Positions 22,901-33,112 of a DNA stretch of 64,000 nt are shown piece by piece (within the stretch, counting starts at the first letter, position 1; the number at the start of each line of letters is the position of its first letter). The DNA is from Halicephalobus mephisto. Its lineage: Eukaryota > Nematoda > Chromadorea > Rhabditida > Panagrolaimidae. The stretch covers positions 434,001-498,000 of the forward strand of contig SWDT01000041.1 of assembly GCA_009193035.1 (NCBI GenBank). Reading direction: 5' to 3'. The notes under the pieces were generated by a model. That model made no database searches, had not been told where the DNA came from, and saw only the letters and a list, made by a program, of their open reading frames with translations. The position numbers and the translations under genes were made by a program.

Positions 22901-23211
22901 AACTTTCGTTTTAAGAATAATTCCAAAATTCTAAAATCATTCCTTCCATAAAAATCTTAAGGAAATGCAAAACTTTCGTTCTAGGACCAATAGAGAACCC
23001 CTAAAGTATTCCTAACACGAAAACTAAAAATCAATAAACTGAAAGATCAAATAAATTTGAAATTCTGTCGTAGTAAAGACTTAGTTAAAAATTTATTTAC
23101 GTCTTGTTTTTAGAATTAATTAAAACTTGATCATAAAAAATTTTAATTCAAATAATAAATTACAAAAAATTTCGCGTCAAAATTTGAGTATTTTTATTTG
23201 TAAAATATAAG
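19974..23211. other. Intergenic upstream of egl-2; AT-rich, no certain gene
   Basis: The first ~130 bp next to the egl-2 start (about 20005-20110) are GC-richer, with repeated GCGGCGA/TCGTCG words, and may be its promoter or 5' leader. A 105-codon frame at 20618-20935 (starting MQVEDIQKFITW) has no recognisable domain and is not called. 21060-23200 is low-complexity A/T sequence punctuated by CACGAAA-type words. Confidence 0.5.
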
Positions 23212-23614
23212 TACAGTTGAATTTCGATATAAGGCACCCTCAAGGGACCGGACAAATCATGCCTTATAGCATGGGGTATCTTATATCGTGGGGTGTCTTA
23301 TATTGAAAGTCGAATATGACTAAAATTCCTTAAAATCGTGTCTTATATCGTGGGGTGCCTTTTATCGAGGGTCGAATATGACTAAAATTCTTTAAAATCG
23401 TGTCTTATAACCTGGGGTGTCTTATAGCTTGGGGTGTCTTATAGCATGGGGTGTCTTATATTCTGGAGTGTCTTATATTGAAAGTCGAATATGACTAAAA
23501 TTCCTTAAAATCGTGCCTTATATCGTGGGGCGTTTTATATTGAGGGTGGGTAATAGCGAGGTGCACTGAAACCTGCCTTATAGCCTGGGTGTGTTATATC
23601 GAGATTCTACTGTA
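23212..23614 (+). mobile_element. Foldback element with internal GGGGTGTCTTATA minisatellite
   Basis: 403-bp element with inverted ends TACAGTTGAATTTCGATATA and TATATCGAGATTCTACTGTA. The interior is built from irregular copies of GGGGTGTCTTATA/TATCGTGGGGTG and GAAAGTCGAATATGAC...CCTTAAAATCGTG. The ends are related to, but distinct from, the 181-bp foldback elements. No open frame. Confidence 0.7.
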
Positions 23615-23879
23615 TTTTAAATTACTATGAACTAATGTTCCTATCCCTCAGGGGAAATAAATAATTTCAAAGAATCGATAGTGGAGGCGAATCGAGTCAA
23701 AAATACCCCCTTGAGTCGTTCAGTCAGGTGAAACAAGCCGGAAATCGGCATTTTTCTGAGACAGTTTTCGAAACTTTCATGTCCTGAGAAATAACGTAAA
23801 ATTTAAAACATTTTAAAAAATTAAACATTTAAAAAAAGACAGAAAGATGCACATTTTTACTTTTTAATTTTTCTTCGAG

Positions 23880-24654
23880 AATAACCACATGCGCGAAATA
23901 TCTCCGTAATGAAGCGTACGTTTTTGGACCGAAGAGGGAACCATGGAAACAACTACGGCAGTCTGGGAGAGCAGTTGTTTGTCAAATATGGCAGACTTGG
24001 AATACCTTCTTGAAGATGGATAAAGAGAAGGAAGTCATTTTCATTGATTGATGAAGATGGATTTGAAGGACAGCAAAAAAGAAATTTTCGTGTCAGAATA
24101 CAAAATTCAAAAAATTATTTTCTAAAATTAACAATATTGAAATTTCCACGTGAGATTCGGGAATGTTTTTTAAATTTTTACTTGGTAGTATTTTTAAAAA
24201 TAAAAATTTAGGAAAAATTTTTGGAATTTTTTAGTATTTAAGAAATTTAATTTTTATTGTATTTTAAAAATTTTATTTTTTTTATTATTTAAAAATTTTA
24301 TTTTTTTAATATTTAAAAATTTTATTTTTTAGTATTTATAAAATTAAGTTTTTTTATTATTTATAAAATTGATTTTTTTTAGTATTTATAAAATTTTATT
24401 TTTTTTATTATTTAAAAAATTTTATTTTTTTGGTCTTTTCAGAATCGTTCTTTGTCGAATCAGAAATTCCTGATTCTCACGTCGAAGAATCCCCACTCAC
24501 TACCGTTCACGAGCTTTTTTCTAGAATCCTGAAAACCACAAAATTCTTCGGAACAGAAACTTATTGTTTTTCTAGTTTTTTGGAGAGACTCCGACTAATT
24601 GAATTTCCTACTTCCATTGAGAGACTGTTTATGTCTGGATATCTAATAAATTAA
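23880..24654 (+). CDS. Unresolved coding-like island (possible small gene or pseudogene)
   Basis: Two stretches stand out from the surrounding A/T sequence. The downstream one (24442-24654) follows a good TTTTCAG acceptor. It encodes about 71 residues in plus-strand frame (SFFVESEIPDSH... to MSGYLIN), ends in TAA, and is followed 29 nt later by AATAAA, as expected of a terminal exon. Upstream, 23880-24150 is open in more than one frame, with coding-like segments (for example EAYVFGPKREPWKQLRQSG). A GTGAGA donor at about 24150 is in the phase needed to join the terminal exon. I could not build a model with a start codon and no internal stop: one frame needs read-through of a TGA near 24011. 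It may be a gene with an unrecognised first exon, or a decayed gene. Confidence 0.35.
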
Positions 24655-24682
24655 GTTTGTAAAAAATTTGATCGTTTTTACA

Positions 24683-24688
24683 AATAAA
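24683..24688 (+). terminator. AATAAA poly(A) signal after the candidate terminal exon
   Basis: AATAAA 29 nt beyond the TAA at 24652-24654. It supports the reading of 24442-24654 as a plus-strand last exon. Confidence 0.4.
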
Positions 24689-25034
24689 GTACTTACAGAA
24701 AAATGAACTTTGGTCTGAGTAATTTTCTGGAATAAGTCAAGTTTCATTTCGAAAGTTTTAAAGAATTAAAATTTATTTTTATAAAATTTTTCGAAAAATA
24801 CAAATTTAAAAAATAAATTCATAAAAAACGTATTTTTGATTATATTTATATTTATTCAGATAATTTTTTTAAAATTAAATGCAAATTTGATTTTTATAAA
24901 AACAAACAAGATTTTATTTTTTCAAATGTCATATATGATATAGCATTTTTATTTTTTTTAGCACTTTACTGAGCCGTTCTTGAAAGCGTAGGACAATACA
25001 TGACTGAGCTACGATTAAGCCTATATCTAATATA

Positions 25035-25215
25035 TACAGTAGAACTAAGATATGAGATATCTCCTTGGGACTAGGAAAAGCGTATGTTATAAGAAAGGAT
25101 ATATCATACTGGGGGTCAATTTGAAGGCAGATTAACCAAAATCCCTCACTCAGACTATATTTTATAATGTGAGATATGTTATAACTAGGGTATCTGATAT
25201 CCAAGTTCTACTGTA
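25035..25215 (+). mobile_element. 181-bp TACAGT...ACTGTA MITE
   Basis: Terminal inverted repeats of about 28 bp: left TACAGTAGAACTAAGATATG, right ATATCCAAGTTCTACTGTA. Interior words CTCCTTGGGACTAGG, GTTATAAGAAAGGATATA and CAATTTGAAGGCAGATTAAC are shared with copies at 17927 and 39131-39482. Flanking TA fits a Tc1/mariner-type target. No coding capacity. Confidence 0.8.
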
Positions 25216-25218
25216 CAA

Positions 25219-25319
25219 TAGAACTTTTATATAAAGTACCCTCTTGGGACTGGTCAAAGCGTATGTTATGAGAAAGGATATGTTATAATTAAAGTATTTT
25301 ATATCCAAGTTCTACTGTA
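25219..25319 (+). mobile_element. Internally deleted copy of the same MITE
   Basis: About 100 bp directly abutting the 181-bp copy. It keeps the left part (TAGAACTTTTATATAAAG, CTCTTGGGACTGG, GAGAAAGGATATGTTATA) and the right terminus ATATCCAAGTTCTACTGTA, and lacks the middle. Confidence 0.65.
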
Positions 25320-26234
25320 TTTGTGATTCTCAGTTTGTCCTCCACTGTCCACATGAATTCAGAGAGCTTGTTAATGCTACTTTTTCAAGACTTCTCTGCA
25401 TATCAGCCAGTCTACGATGATTCCTGTTTCCTTTTATGACTTGTGCGACATTTCTGTCCTAGATGTTTCTGCTCCAGGCATTTATATTCCAATTTTAGAG
25501 TTAGAGTTGAACAAAAAGCACTTATAATACTATAATTGAACCTATATACTCTGAATCTAAAACCAGAGTCCAAAGCTAGTCTTCAGAATCTGAGATTTGA
25601 AAAGCATTCTGAATTTTGAGAATATTTGAAATTTTATAATTAAAATTATTTTAAAAAGTGTAAATTTACTTAAAATAGCTTTCGAAGCACTATATAACAA
25701 ATACGGAGCTATTTAAAATTGTTTTTTTTTAAATTAAAGTTTTAAAAATTGGAACAGAAATGCCGCATTAAGGTCATATGTACACACAAAAAAAACATAA
25801 CTTTTGACTTAATAACAAATACAAATTGTCACTATTACTTTTTAATTTTCGTCACAAATACCAAATATTCATGAAAAATGTGACGATTGTGTTATATTTC
25901 ATAATTGTTGCTGGGGTAAAAGTTATGTTTTTTTGTACGTACATGTCCTTGGAGTTTGTTGTTTTTGACGATTTTGATATAGAGTTATTACCTTGTCTGA
26001 CTCGGTATCTTAGTTCCTCGACTGGGAACTTAACTCGAGTAATACTAAGGAACATTATATAACATCTTTCTGGAAAAATAAAAAACTTATTTCAATATGC
26101 ATTCTGAAAACTTAAAGCGATGTAGACTTATTTCGGAAAATTTATTTTTATTAGGTCGTCGTTTACTGTACAGACATCCAGATCTTTCCTCTAAAAGTAC
26201 CAACAAACTGTTTTAAAATATGGCATCGAAAAAG

Positions 26235-28704
26235 TTAGTAATGAGCAGATTCGTGAACGGAATACCCAGAATACCCATTAGGAGGGTACATGCCGACCTG
26301 AGAACCGACACCGTATTCATAGGCCTCCTTTTCTTCTCGACGTTGTTTAATTTTGGATCGTTGATAACAGATGATCATTGTACAAGCTCCAATGATGAAA
26401 ACAAGTAGAACAAATGCGAGAAGAACGAAAACCCCGGCCATCCAGAATTGGTCTTTCGGACAACATCCGTGTTCACAACAGTCCCCTCTTTTTTCGCATA
26501 GAAGAGTTACGGTTTGGTTACTGATGTATTTGTCTTGGTAAATACATTTGATGAATTGGGATGGAGGATCTGGAAAGAATAAATTTAAAAATAGAATTTT
26601 CTGGTGTATGTTGTACTTTTCCAAAGCGGTAACCAGGACGTCTAATTAGATCTCCTTAGGCAAAAAGTAATGCGAAATTGTAAAGACTTCTTTTGACAGC
26701 GAAAATGGCAAGTCATAGTGTAAAGAAGACTATATAGTAACCTTTTAGAAACCTATTCCAAAAAGTAAATTTTTTAAATTTAATTATATAACATTAAATA
26801 ATTATTAAATAAATTCAACTTCGAAGAGCAAATTAGGCATCATTGGTCTCAAGACTATCATTTAAAGTTTATTTTCAAATAGTCAAAATTAAAGCAAATT
26901 TTGGTCCTACAGCGAAAATTGTCTGAAAAATCCAAGAAACTTATAATCAAAAAAAATAAGTGTTATTCGTTGCAGGACCAGTACTTGATATTTCCCTTCA
27001 AATTCTGATCAAAAACATTCTTAAATAAAAAGTACTGGTCCCGTTGCGAAAGTTTCTTAAAGGATTTCTAAACAAACTTATAATCGAAAAATAATTTAAA
27101 CAATAATCGTCACGGGACCATCACTTGAAGTTTATCCTCAAATATTGTAAATTTAAAAAATCGTTGAACGAAAAAGTTGTTTTTATTATGAAAATTATTT
27201 GATTCATTCTTCGACCGAAAACGTACTTAACGGTTTTTTTAAGTAGATATCCATGTTTGCACAAATTCGAACTTTTGAATTAGGCTTTTTAATTCTTATT
27301 GAAGTTTTAAAATAAACTTTAGTTCATTCAACCAAAAAATTTATCGACAAATTTTTCAAAAAAATAATTTTCAACTTTTTTGAAATCAAAAATATTTCAT
27401 AAAAATAATCGAAAATTTTTTTTTCGAATTATGGAAAAAAATAAACTCGGATTATCCTCATTGAAATATTTAATTTTTTAATTTTATTTAAAAGTATAAG
27501 TCACACTTTTAATTCTAACTTATCTTCAATAATCCTCGTTAAAACTTTAATTTTTTAATTTTATTTAAGTCACGTCTAAAAATATAATTTATGTTTAATA
27601 ATCTTCATAAAAAATTTTTAATCTTCTTTCAAAACACGTCACACTTCTGATTCCTATTGATGTTCAATAATCTTCAATCCAGAAACTTTTTAAAATTGTA
27701 TTTAAAGATATAAAGCACAATTTTAACTTTTTTCTTCATGTTCGGTAATCATTAAATTTTTAATCTTCTTTCGAAATATAAATCACACTACTAATTTTCG
27801 CTTATGTTCCATAATCTGTTAAAATTTTTTGATTTTATTTCAAGATACAATTCACACCCTTAACCCTAACTCATGCTCAGTAATCTTCATTCAATAATCT
27901 AAATTTTTAATTTTAACTTAAAAAAAGGCATTTTTCTATTTTTTCTTTATACATAATAATCTTCATTAAAAATTTAACTTTTTTGATTTTTTTAAGAAAT
28001 AAATGATATCTCTAATGTCTTACATATATGTAATAATCTTCATTAAAAATTTAACTTTTTTGATTTTTTTAAGAAATAAATGATATCCTTAATGTCTTAC
28101 ATATACATAATAATCTTCATTGAAAATTTAATTTTTTTGATCTTTTTTAAGAAATAAATGATATCCTTAATGTTTTACATATATGTAATAATCTTCATTA
28201 AAAATTTAACTTTTTTGATCTTTTTTAAAGAAATAAATGATATCCTTAATGTTTTACATATATATAATAATCTTCATTGAAAATTTAACTTTTTTGATCT
28301 TTTTTTAAGAAATAAATGATATCCCTAATGTTTTACATATACATAATAATCTTCATTGAAAATTTAACTTTTTTAATCTTCTTTCAAAGTATAACCTACA
28401 TCCTTGGTCCTCTACTTACCTTCGATAATTCTTGTTAAAAAGTTGCCAATGGTCCCATGTTGTTGGGGTTCGCGAAAATTCATGGTTCCTGGCGCGATCG
28501 TACTTCCCCCGATCGCTGCGTTTTGTCTGAAATTACTGTGTTACTTTTATGAATTTTTTTTAAAAAAAATTAGTATGCTCGTATTGCATTGTTATAAGGA
28601 TTACAGAAGCAAAAGCGATAAGCAAACAGATCAAATTTTTTACTATCTTACATTGGAAGTCGGGCAACTGTTGTCTGAGCCACTGAAGTATCCCAACGAC
28701 TCAT
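26235..28704 (-). CDS. Small single-pass membrane protein with CC..CC motif
   Basis: Three-exon model: 28652-28704, 28420-28526 and 26235-26569 (phases 2 and 1), encoding 164 aa. The ectodomain includes CEKRGDCCEHGCCPKDQFW immediately before a strong transmembrane helix (MAGVFVLLAFVLLVFIIGAC, about residues 101-120). A basic stop-transfer (RSKIKQRREEK) and a Tyr/Gly-rich tail (YPPNGYSGYSVHES) follow. No clear signal peptide is encoded, so it may be inserted by the TM itself. Paired cysteines next to the membrane followed by a tyrosine-rich tail recall the VOPP1/WBP1 and Shisa-type small membrane proteins, but I cannot assign a family. Intron 2 is 1.85 kb and holds a 77-bp tandem array. Without the two small 5' exons the last exon alone would look like a truncated frame. 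Confidence 0.75.
27961..28400. repeat. 77-bp tandem array in intron
   Basis: About six copies of a unit beginning CTTCATTAAAAATTTAAC and containing AAGAAATAAATGATATC and TTTTACATATA. Units start near 27961, 28038 and at similar spacing up to ~28350. Confidence 0.8.
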
Positions 28705-29250
28705 TTTTGACTTCTTAATAACAGAACAAATTGAATATACAAGTTTGAATGAACTAAAAAATAACAAAATTGGGTAAGCTTTAAAGTGATTGACAGGTAC
28801 GGTGTTTACATAAGAGATAATTTTGGCAAAGGTCAAGTTTTCGAAAAATAAAAACTTTCGGAAAAATGGGATTTACAAAAGAAGGATGAAATCGGAAAAT
28901 ATAAAACCAAAATTGATATAAGGATAGTTTTTGTCAAGTACGGAGGAAAATTTCTAAGAGGACTTAAGTAATGTAAGTGTTTTACTGTTTTTCTACCTTT
29001 AATTATTCAAAAAGAGGTCCAGAATACCCTCGGTTCTCGGAACATGGGTGGTTTTCGTGGTGAAAAACTTCGAAAAAATTTAACTTATTTTTAAAGAGTT
29101 TCGGGAATCAGGGTTCTCGACACGAAAATGCAAACTTTACTTTTTTAATCATACGACGAAAACTATTTATACTTTTGTAGATGACTTTAAATTGGTTGAA
29201 AATAGTGTAATACTCAATTTTAATATGATAAATTCGATGTTTTAAAACCA

Positions 29251-29436
29251 GTTTTCAAATTGTTAAAATCCTACCGCGAAAGTTTTCAAATTGTTAAAAT
29301 CTTACCACGAAAGTTTTCAAATTGTTAAAATCTTACCACGAAAGTTTTTAAATTGTTAAAATCCTACTACGAAAGTTTTCAAATTGTTAAAATCCTACCA
29401 CGAAAGTTTTTAAATTGTTAAAATCCTACCACGAAA
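29251..29436. repeat. 31-bp tandem array, six copies
   Basis: Unit GTTTTCAAATTGTTAAAATC followed by CTACCACGAAA. Copies start at 29251, 29282, 29313, 29344, 29375 and 29406 with only a few substitutions. Each unit contains one CACGAAAG word. Confidence 0.85.
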
Positions 29437-29569
29437 ATAGTTTACGAAAATTTCCTCCAACTTAAACATTGAATTTTCGCTATAAAATTAATTAAAATTA
29501 GGATTTTCTAATTCCACCACGAAATCCATCTTTGTTTTTAACAAACACCAATTCGAATTTTAAAATCTA

Positions 29570-29990
29570 TTCGTAACATGAAGGAGAATGTACGCAAAGT
29601 TAAGAACAGAAGTCTTTTGAATCAATCGAGGATCCACATCATATGAAAGTCGACGGACACTCGATCGAAGCTGACTGGTCGCGCATTGTGCAAATAAATC
29701 CCGTCTGCAGAAAGGATAACTGCAAGCTCCAGAGGGGACAGACAAAGTCATCAATGACATTGTCGATGGACTGACTGACAAACGAAGCAAATTTCAAGTG
29801 GAGAACTGTTCTCGCGACTGTTTGTTGAGGAACATAACTGGTATCTGTCGTCCATTCTTCCGGTTTTGGGGATCTGTTACTCGGTAATTCCGAAATAGAA
29901 ACTCTTCTTGATGACAAACGTACAATTTTAAAACAATAAAAGATCACTAATATTGATTTAATCAAGTTCGAAGCGTTAATTACACACAAG
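29570..29990 (-). CDS. Coding-like island of uncertain strand
   Basis: A 350-bp block of balanced base composition between repeats. On the minus strand it is open for 116 codons (29639-29989), including SPKPEEWTTDTSYVPQQ and ASFVSQSIDNVIDDFV. On the plus strand a shifted frame also looks protein-like (VINDIVDGLTDKRSKFQ, NCSRDCLLRNITGICR) and ends at a GTAATT donor-like site near 29884, but upstream segments are in different frames. No start, domain or complete splice model can be defended on either strand. It may be one exon of a gene, or a degenerate gene with frameshifts. Confidence 0.3.
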
Positions 29991-29999
29991 AAGTGAGTG

Positions 30000-30420
30000 C
30001 ATAATATATAATGTATGGATGCATTTGAATGACTCTGATATAGTCATTACATGATATTCAATGTAACGATGTATTAAGTTGATATCGTTTGTATGATATA
30101 TAATGTATGGATACATCAAGATAACTCTGATATAGTCATTACATGATATTCAATGTAACGATATATTAAATGCAATATCAATGCATTACATTGAATATAT
30201 TTAGATATTACAACGGCTTTAATGTATCGAATATATTATATTCTATGTAACGACACATTAAGTTGATATCAGTGCATCGAATATAATATATCTAATGCAT
30301 TAAAACCGTTTTAGTATGTCAAATATATTAAATTGATAGCAGTGATTTGTCTTTAATGTACAATTACATTGAATATAATGTATTGGATATAACAGAATCA
30401 TTTTAATGCATCTTTTTGTG
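30000..30420. repeat. Satellite-like block with TGTAACGATGTATTA units
   Basis: Repeating segments (ACATGATATTCAATGTAACG, GATATAATGTATGGATACAT, CATTACATTGAATATA) in degenerate tandem and inverted order. Words are shared with the egl-2 intron 4 repeat (ATGATATTCAA, TGTATCGATACAT). Confidence 0.65.
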
Positions 30421-31262
30421 TGTAGCTGTGGATGTTCTTATAGCTTACGATCTTAAGTCGAGAAAACCTTATACAAAACAAGCATCTTGAAGAATAAAAG
30501 AACTTAGCGTACCTTTGAAAAATTCTTCTTTATAATAAATCAATAATCTATGAAAAAATAGTTACTCAAATACTATATTTAAATTTTCGGAAAAATAAGC
30601 ATTATGTTTAACTTAGAATGTGTGTTGCAAAGTACTAAAAATTTATCAGCAAAAATTCGCTGATTGGCTAGATTATTGATCTTCATTGAGCAGCCAATCA
30701 GAATGTCAAAAAAGTTAGTTTACAGAATGTTGGTGAATTTTCCGTAAGGGAAATCAGGGATTCAGAAACTCAAAAAGTTTATTCAAATATAGCTTAGAAA
30801 TTCATACTCACAAAAGTTATGTAGAATATTCGCACTTATCCTTTACATTCAAAGAAACATCGGCAGAGGAATATACTTTCAAGTACATGGAAGACAAGGA
30901 TATCAAATCTGTGGGAATTTCTGTAATTTTTTAAAGGAAATTTCAATAAAAACATAACCGAAAATGTACGAAATTAGTAAATCCATTATCTTAGAGAAAA
31001 TTACTTAATCAACTACTGTATTCAAATTCTTTTTTAAATTTTTATATTTTTGAAAAATTTGTACCATTGAAAATATTTTAAATTTAAGATATTCTAACGG
31101 TATCTGAATCATTTTTTTCGAAGACGATCATTGGTTATTTCTGCGTTGATTGCTGCTCAAATAATTCCACTATCTTTCTTCAAAAAATAGGTTTATTTTG
31201 CTTGAAAAATACTGATATATTTGGTTTTAATTTTTATCAAATTTAGTTTTTCACTTTCGAGA

Positions 31263-32486
31263 ATGACTTTTCTGGTGATATTTTTCTATTTTTCCGTACT
31301 TTTTCCTTTCGTTTTCTCTGGTTGTCCTTCTCGTAAATACCTCATTGTCGATCCTTCTGATTCATCTAATTCATCGAATTCTACTTGTTCAAGTACTTGT
31401 CATGGAATCGTTCTTCCTTCCGAAAATTCAAAAATCGAGAAAATTTGCCTTCTGAAACCTCCTTGTCCTACTGGGTATTACCGTAATAACGAACTAGTCT
31501 GTCTTCGTTGTGATGACAGATGTGTCACTTGCAAGGATTATCCTACAAATTGTATCAAGTTCGACTGTCCTCCTAATTGCGAAAACTGTAATTTTCAAGG
31601 ATGTACAAAATGCGAAAAATCAGCGTTTAGAATTGTCCAACTTCCAAGTAACTACTACGGTTCAAGAACTCTCAACTGCTCTGCAACATGTCCTGGAATT
31701 GCAATTAAGGACTCCAACGACTTCAAAACATGTGTAATTAGCGGCCAATGTCCCAAAGGAGAGTTTCTCGATAACGGTGTTTGTTCGCGATGTGCGTCTT
31801 ACTGTAGATCCTGTCAAGGAAAAGCGACAAATTGCACAGATTGGAGATCCACTGCAACGACTTCGAAATGGAGAAAAAGTAATTTTAATTACAGAAGTAC
31901 TACTTATAACTTGCGGACAACTACCACATCTTCGTCCTTTGATGATAGATGCGGGAAGTACGCTTATTGGAATTCTACATACGGTAGATGTGAGAACTGT
32001 GCTCGGCCTTGTGAAAGGTGCATCGGACCAGAAACTGACGACTGTCTTAAATGTCATGTTGATTTTGTTCCTGATTTTTATAAAACTACAAACGTGTTTT
32101 CATGCAAACCGAAAAAATGCGAAAAAAACCAATATTGGGACTCTTGGAGTTCATCTTGTCGTCCATGTTCTGTATCCTGCGATGGCTGTGTAGGTGAAAG
32201 TGTAAGTTGCATCAAGTGTGCCTCGGGCTACATCGAATACGACCATATCGGAGGAGGAAAATATTCAAATTGCTTATCTCCGGATGTTGTCAAAAAAGTC
32301 AAATTTCAAATTTACAAAAATTTCATCACCAAAATCGTCCAAGGATTAGGAATTGTGTTCTGCATAGGAATCGTTATCTGGACAATCAGATATTATTTGA
32401 AAAAAAAGAAAAATAATCGACAAAAAAAAGAAAATTCTACAATCAATAACGTCAACGCAAAAATGCTTATTAACGAAATTTTATAA
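31263..32486 (+). CDS. Cysteine-rich type I membrane protein (furin-like/growth-factor-receptor-like repeats)
   Basis: Single uninterrupted 407-aa frame. The start chosen (31263) follows an acceptor-like AAATTTAG and begins the signal peptide MTFLVIFFYFSVLFPFVFS. An in-frame TTG-side extension upstream is unlikely to be used. The ectodomain has ~40 cysteines in CxxC-spaced modules (CPTGYYRN, CLRCDDRCVTCKD, CENCARPCERCIGPE, CRPCSVSCDGCVGES, CIKCASGYIE). These read as furin-like or GFR cysteine-rich repeats, with a Thr/Ser-rich linker in the middle. A TM segment (LGIVFCIGIVIWTIRYYL) is followed by a lysine-rich tail. No kinase domain follows, so it is not a full receptor tyrosine kinase. Ligand unknown. 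The stop lies 79 bp from the convergent gene at 32566. An intronless gene of this size is unusual beside its multi-exon neighbours. Confidence 0.8.
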   Translation: MTFLVIFFYFSVLFPFVFSGCPSRKYLIVDPSDSSNSSNSTCSSTCHGIVLPSENSKIEKICLLKPPCPTGYYRNNELVCLRCDDRCVTCKDYPTNCIKFDCPPNCENCNFQGCTKCEKSAFRIVQLPSNYYGSRTLNCSATCPGIAIKDSNDFKTCVISGQCPKGEFLDNGVCSRCASYCRSCQGKATNCTDWRSTATTSKWRKSNFNYRSTTYNLRTTTTSSSFDDRCGKYAYWNSTYGRCENCARPCERCIGPETDDCLKCHVDFVPDFYKTTNVFSCKPKKCEKNQYWDSWSSSCRPCSVSCDGCVGESVSCIKCASGYIEYDHIGGGKYSNCLSPDVVKKVKFQIYKNFITKIVQGLGIVFCIGIVIWTIRYYLKKKKNNRQKKENSTINNVNAKMLINEIL

Positions 32487-32565
32487 AATTTCTGTTTTTA
32501 TATTATTTTTAATTTTATTGCTCCCAATGGCAACATAAAACCAATGAGCAAAAAGTAATAAAAAT

Positions 32566-33112
32566 TTATACCACGTAAGTTTTGGCATCCGTACATTTCC
32601 CTTTTTTTTCGAGACGGACGATCCATGGTCTTTTTTGACGATTTCGTTTCCTGTTGAGAGCCGAATCGATGAGTAAGTCGGTGTCATCGTCGATGTTGAT
32701 ACAGTATCCTGAAAGTAATGTTCTTAAGAATAAGGATTTGAATCGTATTTAATAAAGTTTAGTCTTTGGCCTTAGGTTAAATAAAAAATTATCCAAAATT
32801 CGAATCGAGGTCGCTTACGTCACAGCCAAGGCCAATGACCATTAAGCCACCTGGGGACGAAATCCGCTTTTTTAATCGGACCTCAAATCCCATTCATAAA
32901 ATCTCCTCAAATCTCATTACAAATTCAAAATTTTCTATTATTTAATATTTTTAAAATTACTCACCAAACAATTCACTCAAATGCCACCAGCAATCAAACG
33001 TCAAAGAAATCACCATTGCTAATAAACAAAACACGATTAAAATCAATATCGTTCCGCATCCTATAACGAAAATAATTGTTGTTTCTTTAACTATCTCGTT
33101 CCATGGAAGCAT
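32566..33112 (-). CDS. Small single-pass membrane protein (96 aa)
   Basis: Two exons: 32965-33112 and 32566-32708 (phase 1). The start codon is 6 nt after a TTTCAG acceptor, fitting trans-splicing. One strong transmembrane helix (TTIIFVIGCGTILILIVFCL and onward, residues ~11-40) is followed by FDCWWHLSELFGYC. An acidic stretch (IDDDTDLLID) and a basic tail (RKRNRQKRPW) come next. The protein ends TYVV; because the last codons GTG GTA TAA also make a weak donor, a further 3' exon cannot be excluded. The family is not recognised. The intron holds a tRNA-like pseudogene. Confidence 0.6.
32795..32862 (-). pseudogene. tRNA-like relic (His-type anticodon loop) or SINE head
   Basis: Minus-strand reading shows an A-box-like GGTGGCTTAATGGTC, an anticodon-type loop CTGTGAC (GTG, as in tRNA-His) and a B-box-like CTCGATTCGAAT. 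The acceptor stem GTCCCCA has no matching 3' partner and the T stem is poorly paired. It is therefore not a working tRNA. Confidence 0.45.

Larger units (their letters stand above)
24689..26234. other. Intergenic with foldback elements
   Basis: AT-rich spacer containing two adjacent foldback elements (25035-25215 and ~25219-25319) and a copy fragment of the CAGAATCTGA dyad repeat (~25550-25625). A short frame at about 25852-26055 on the minus strand is too weak to call. Confidence 0.5.
28705..31262. other. Repeat-rich intergenic region
   Basis: Contains the 31-bp array (29251-29436), a non-AT-rich coding-like island (29570-29990) and a satellite-like block (30000-30420). The ~800 bp before the cysteine-rich membrane gene hold nothing recognised. 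Confidence 0.5.

Noticed and set aside
25826..26062. Overlapping short frames on both strands (78 and 67 codons)
   Set aside because: A minus-strand start (MFLSITRVKFPVEELRYRV) with a GTAATA donor-like site is suggestive, but no second exon could be found.
27961..28400. Regularly spaced repeats suggesting a CRISPR-like array
   Set aside because: Units are contiguous with no unique spacers, in an intron of a eukaryotic gene; a simple tandem array.
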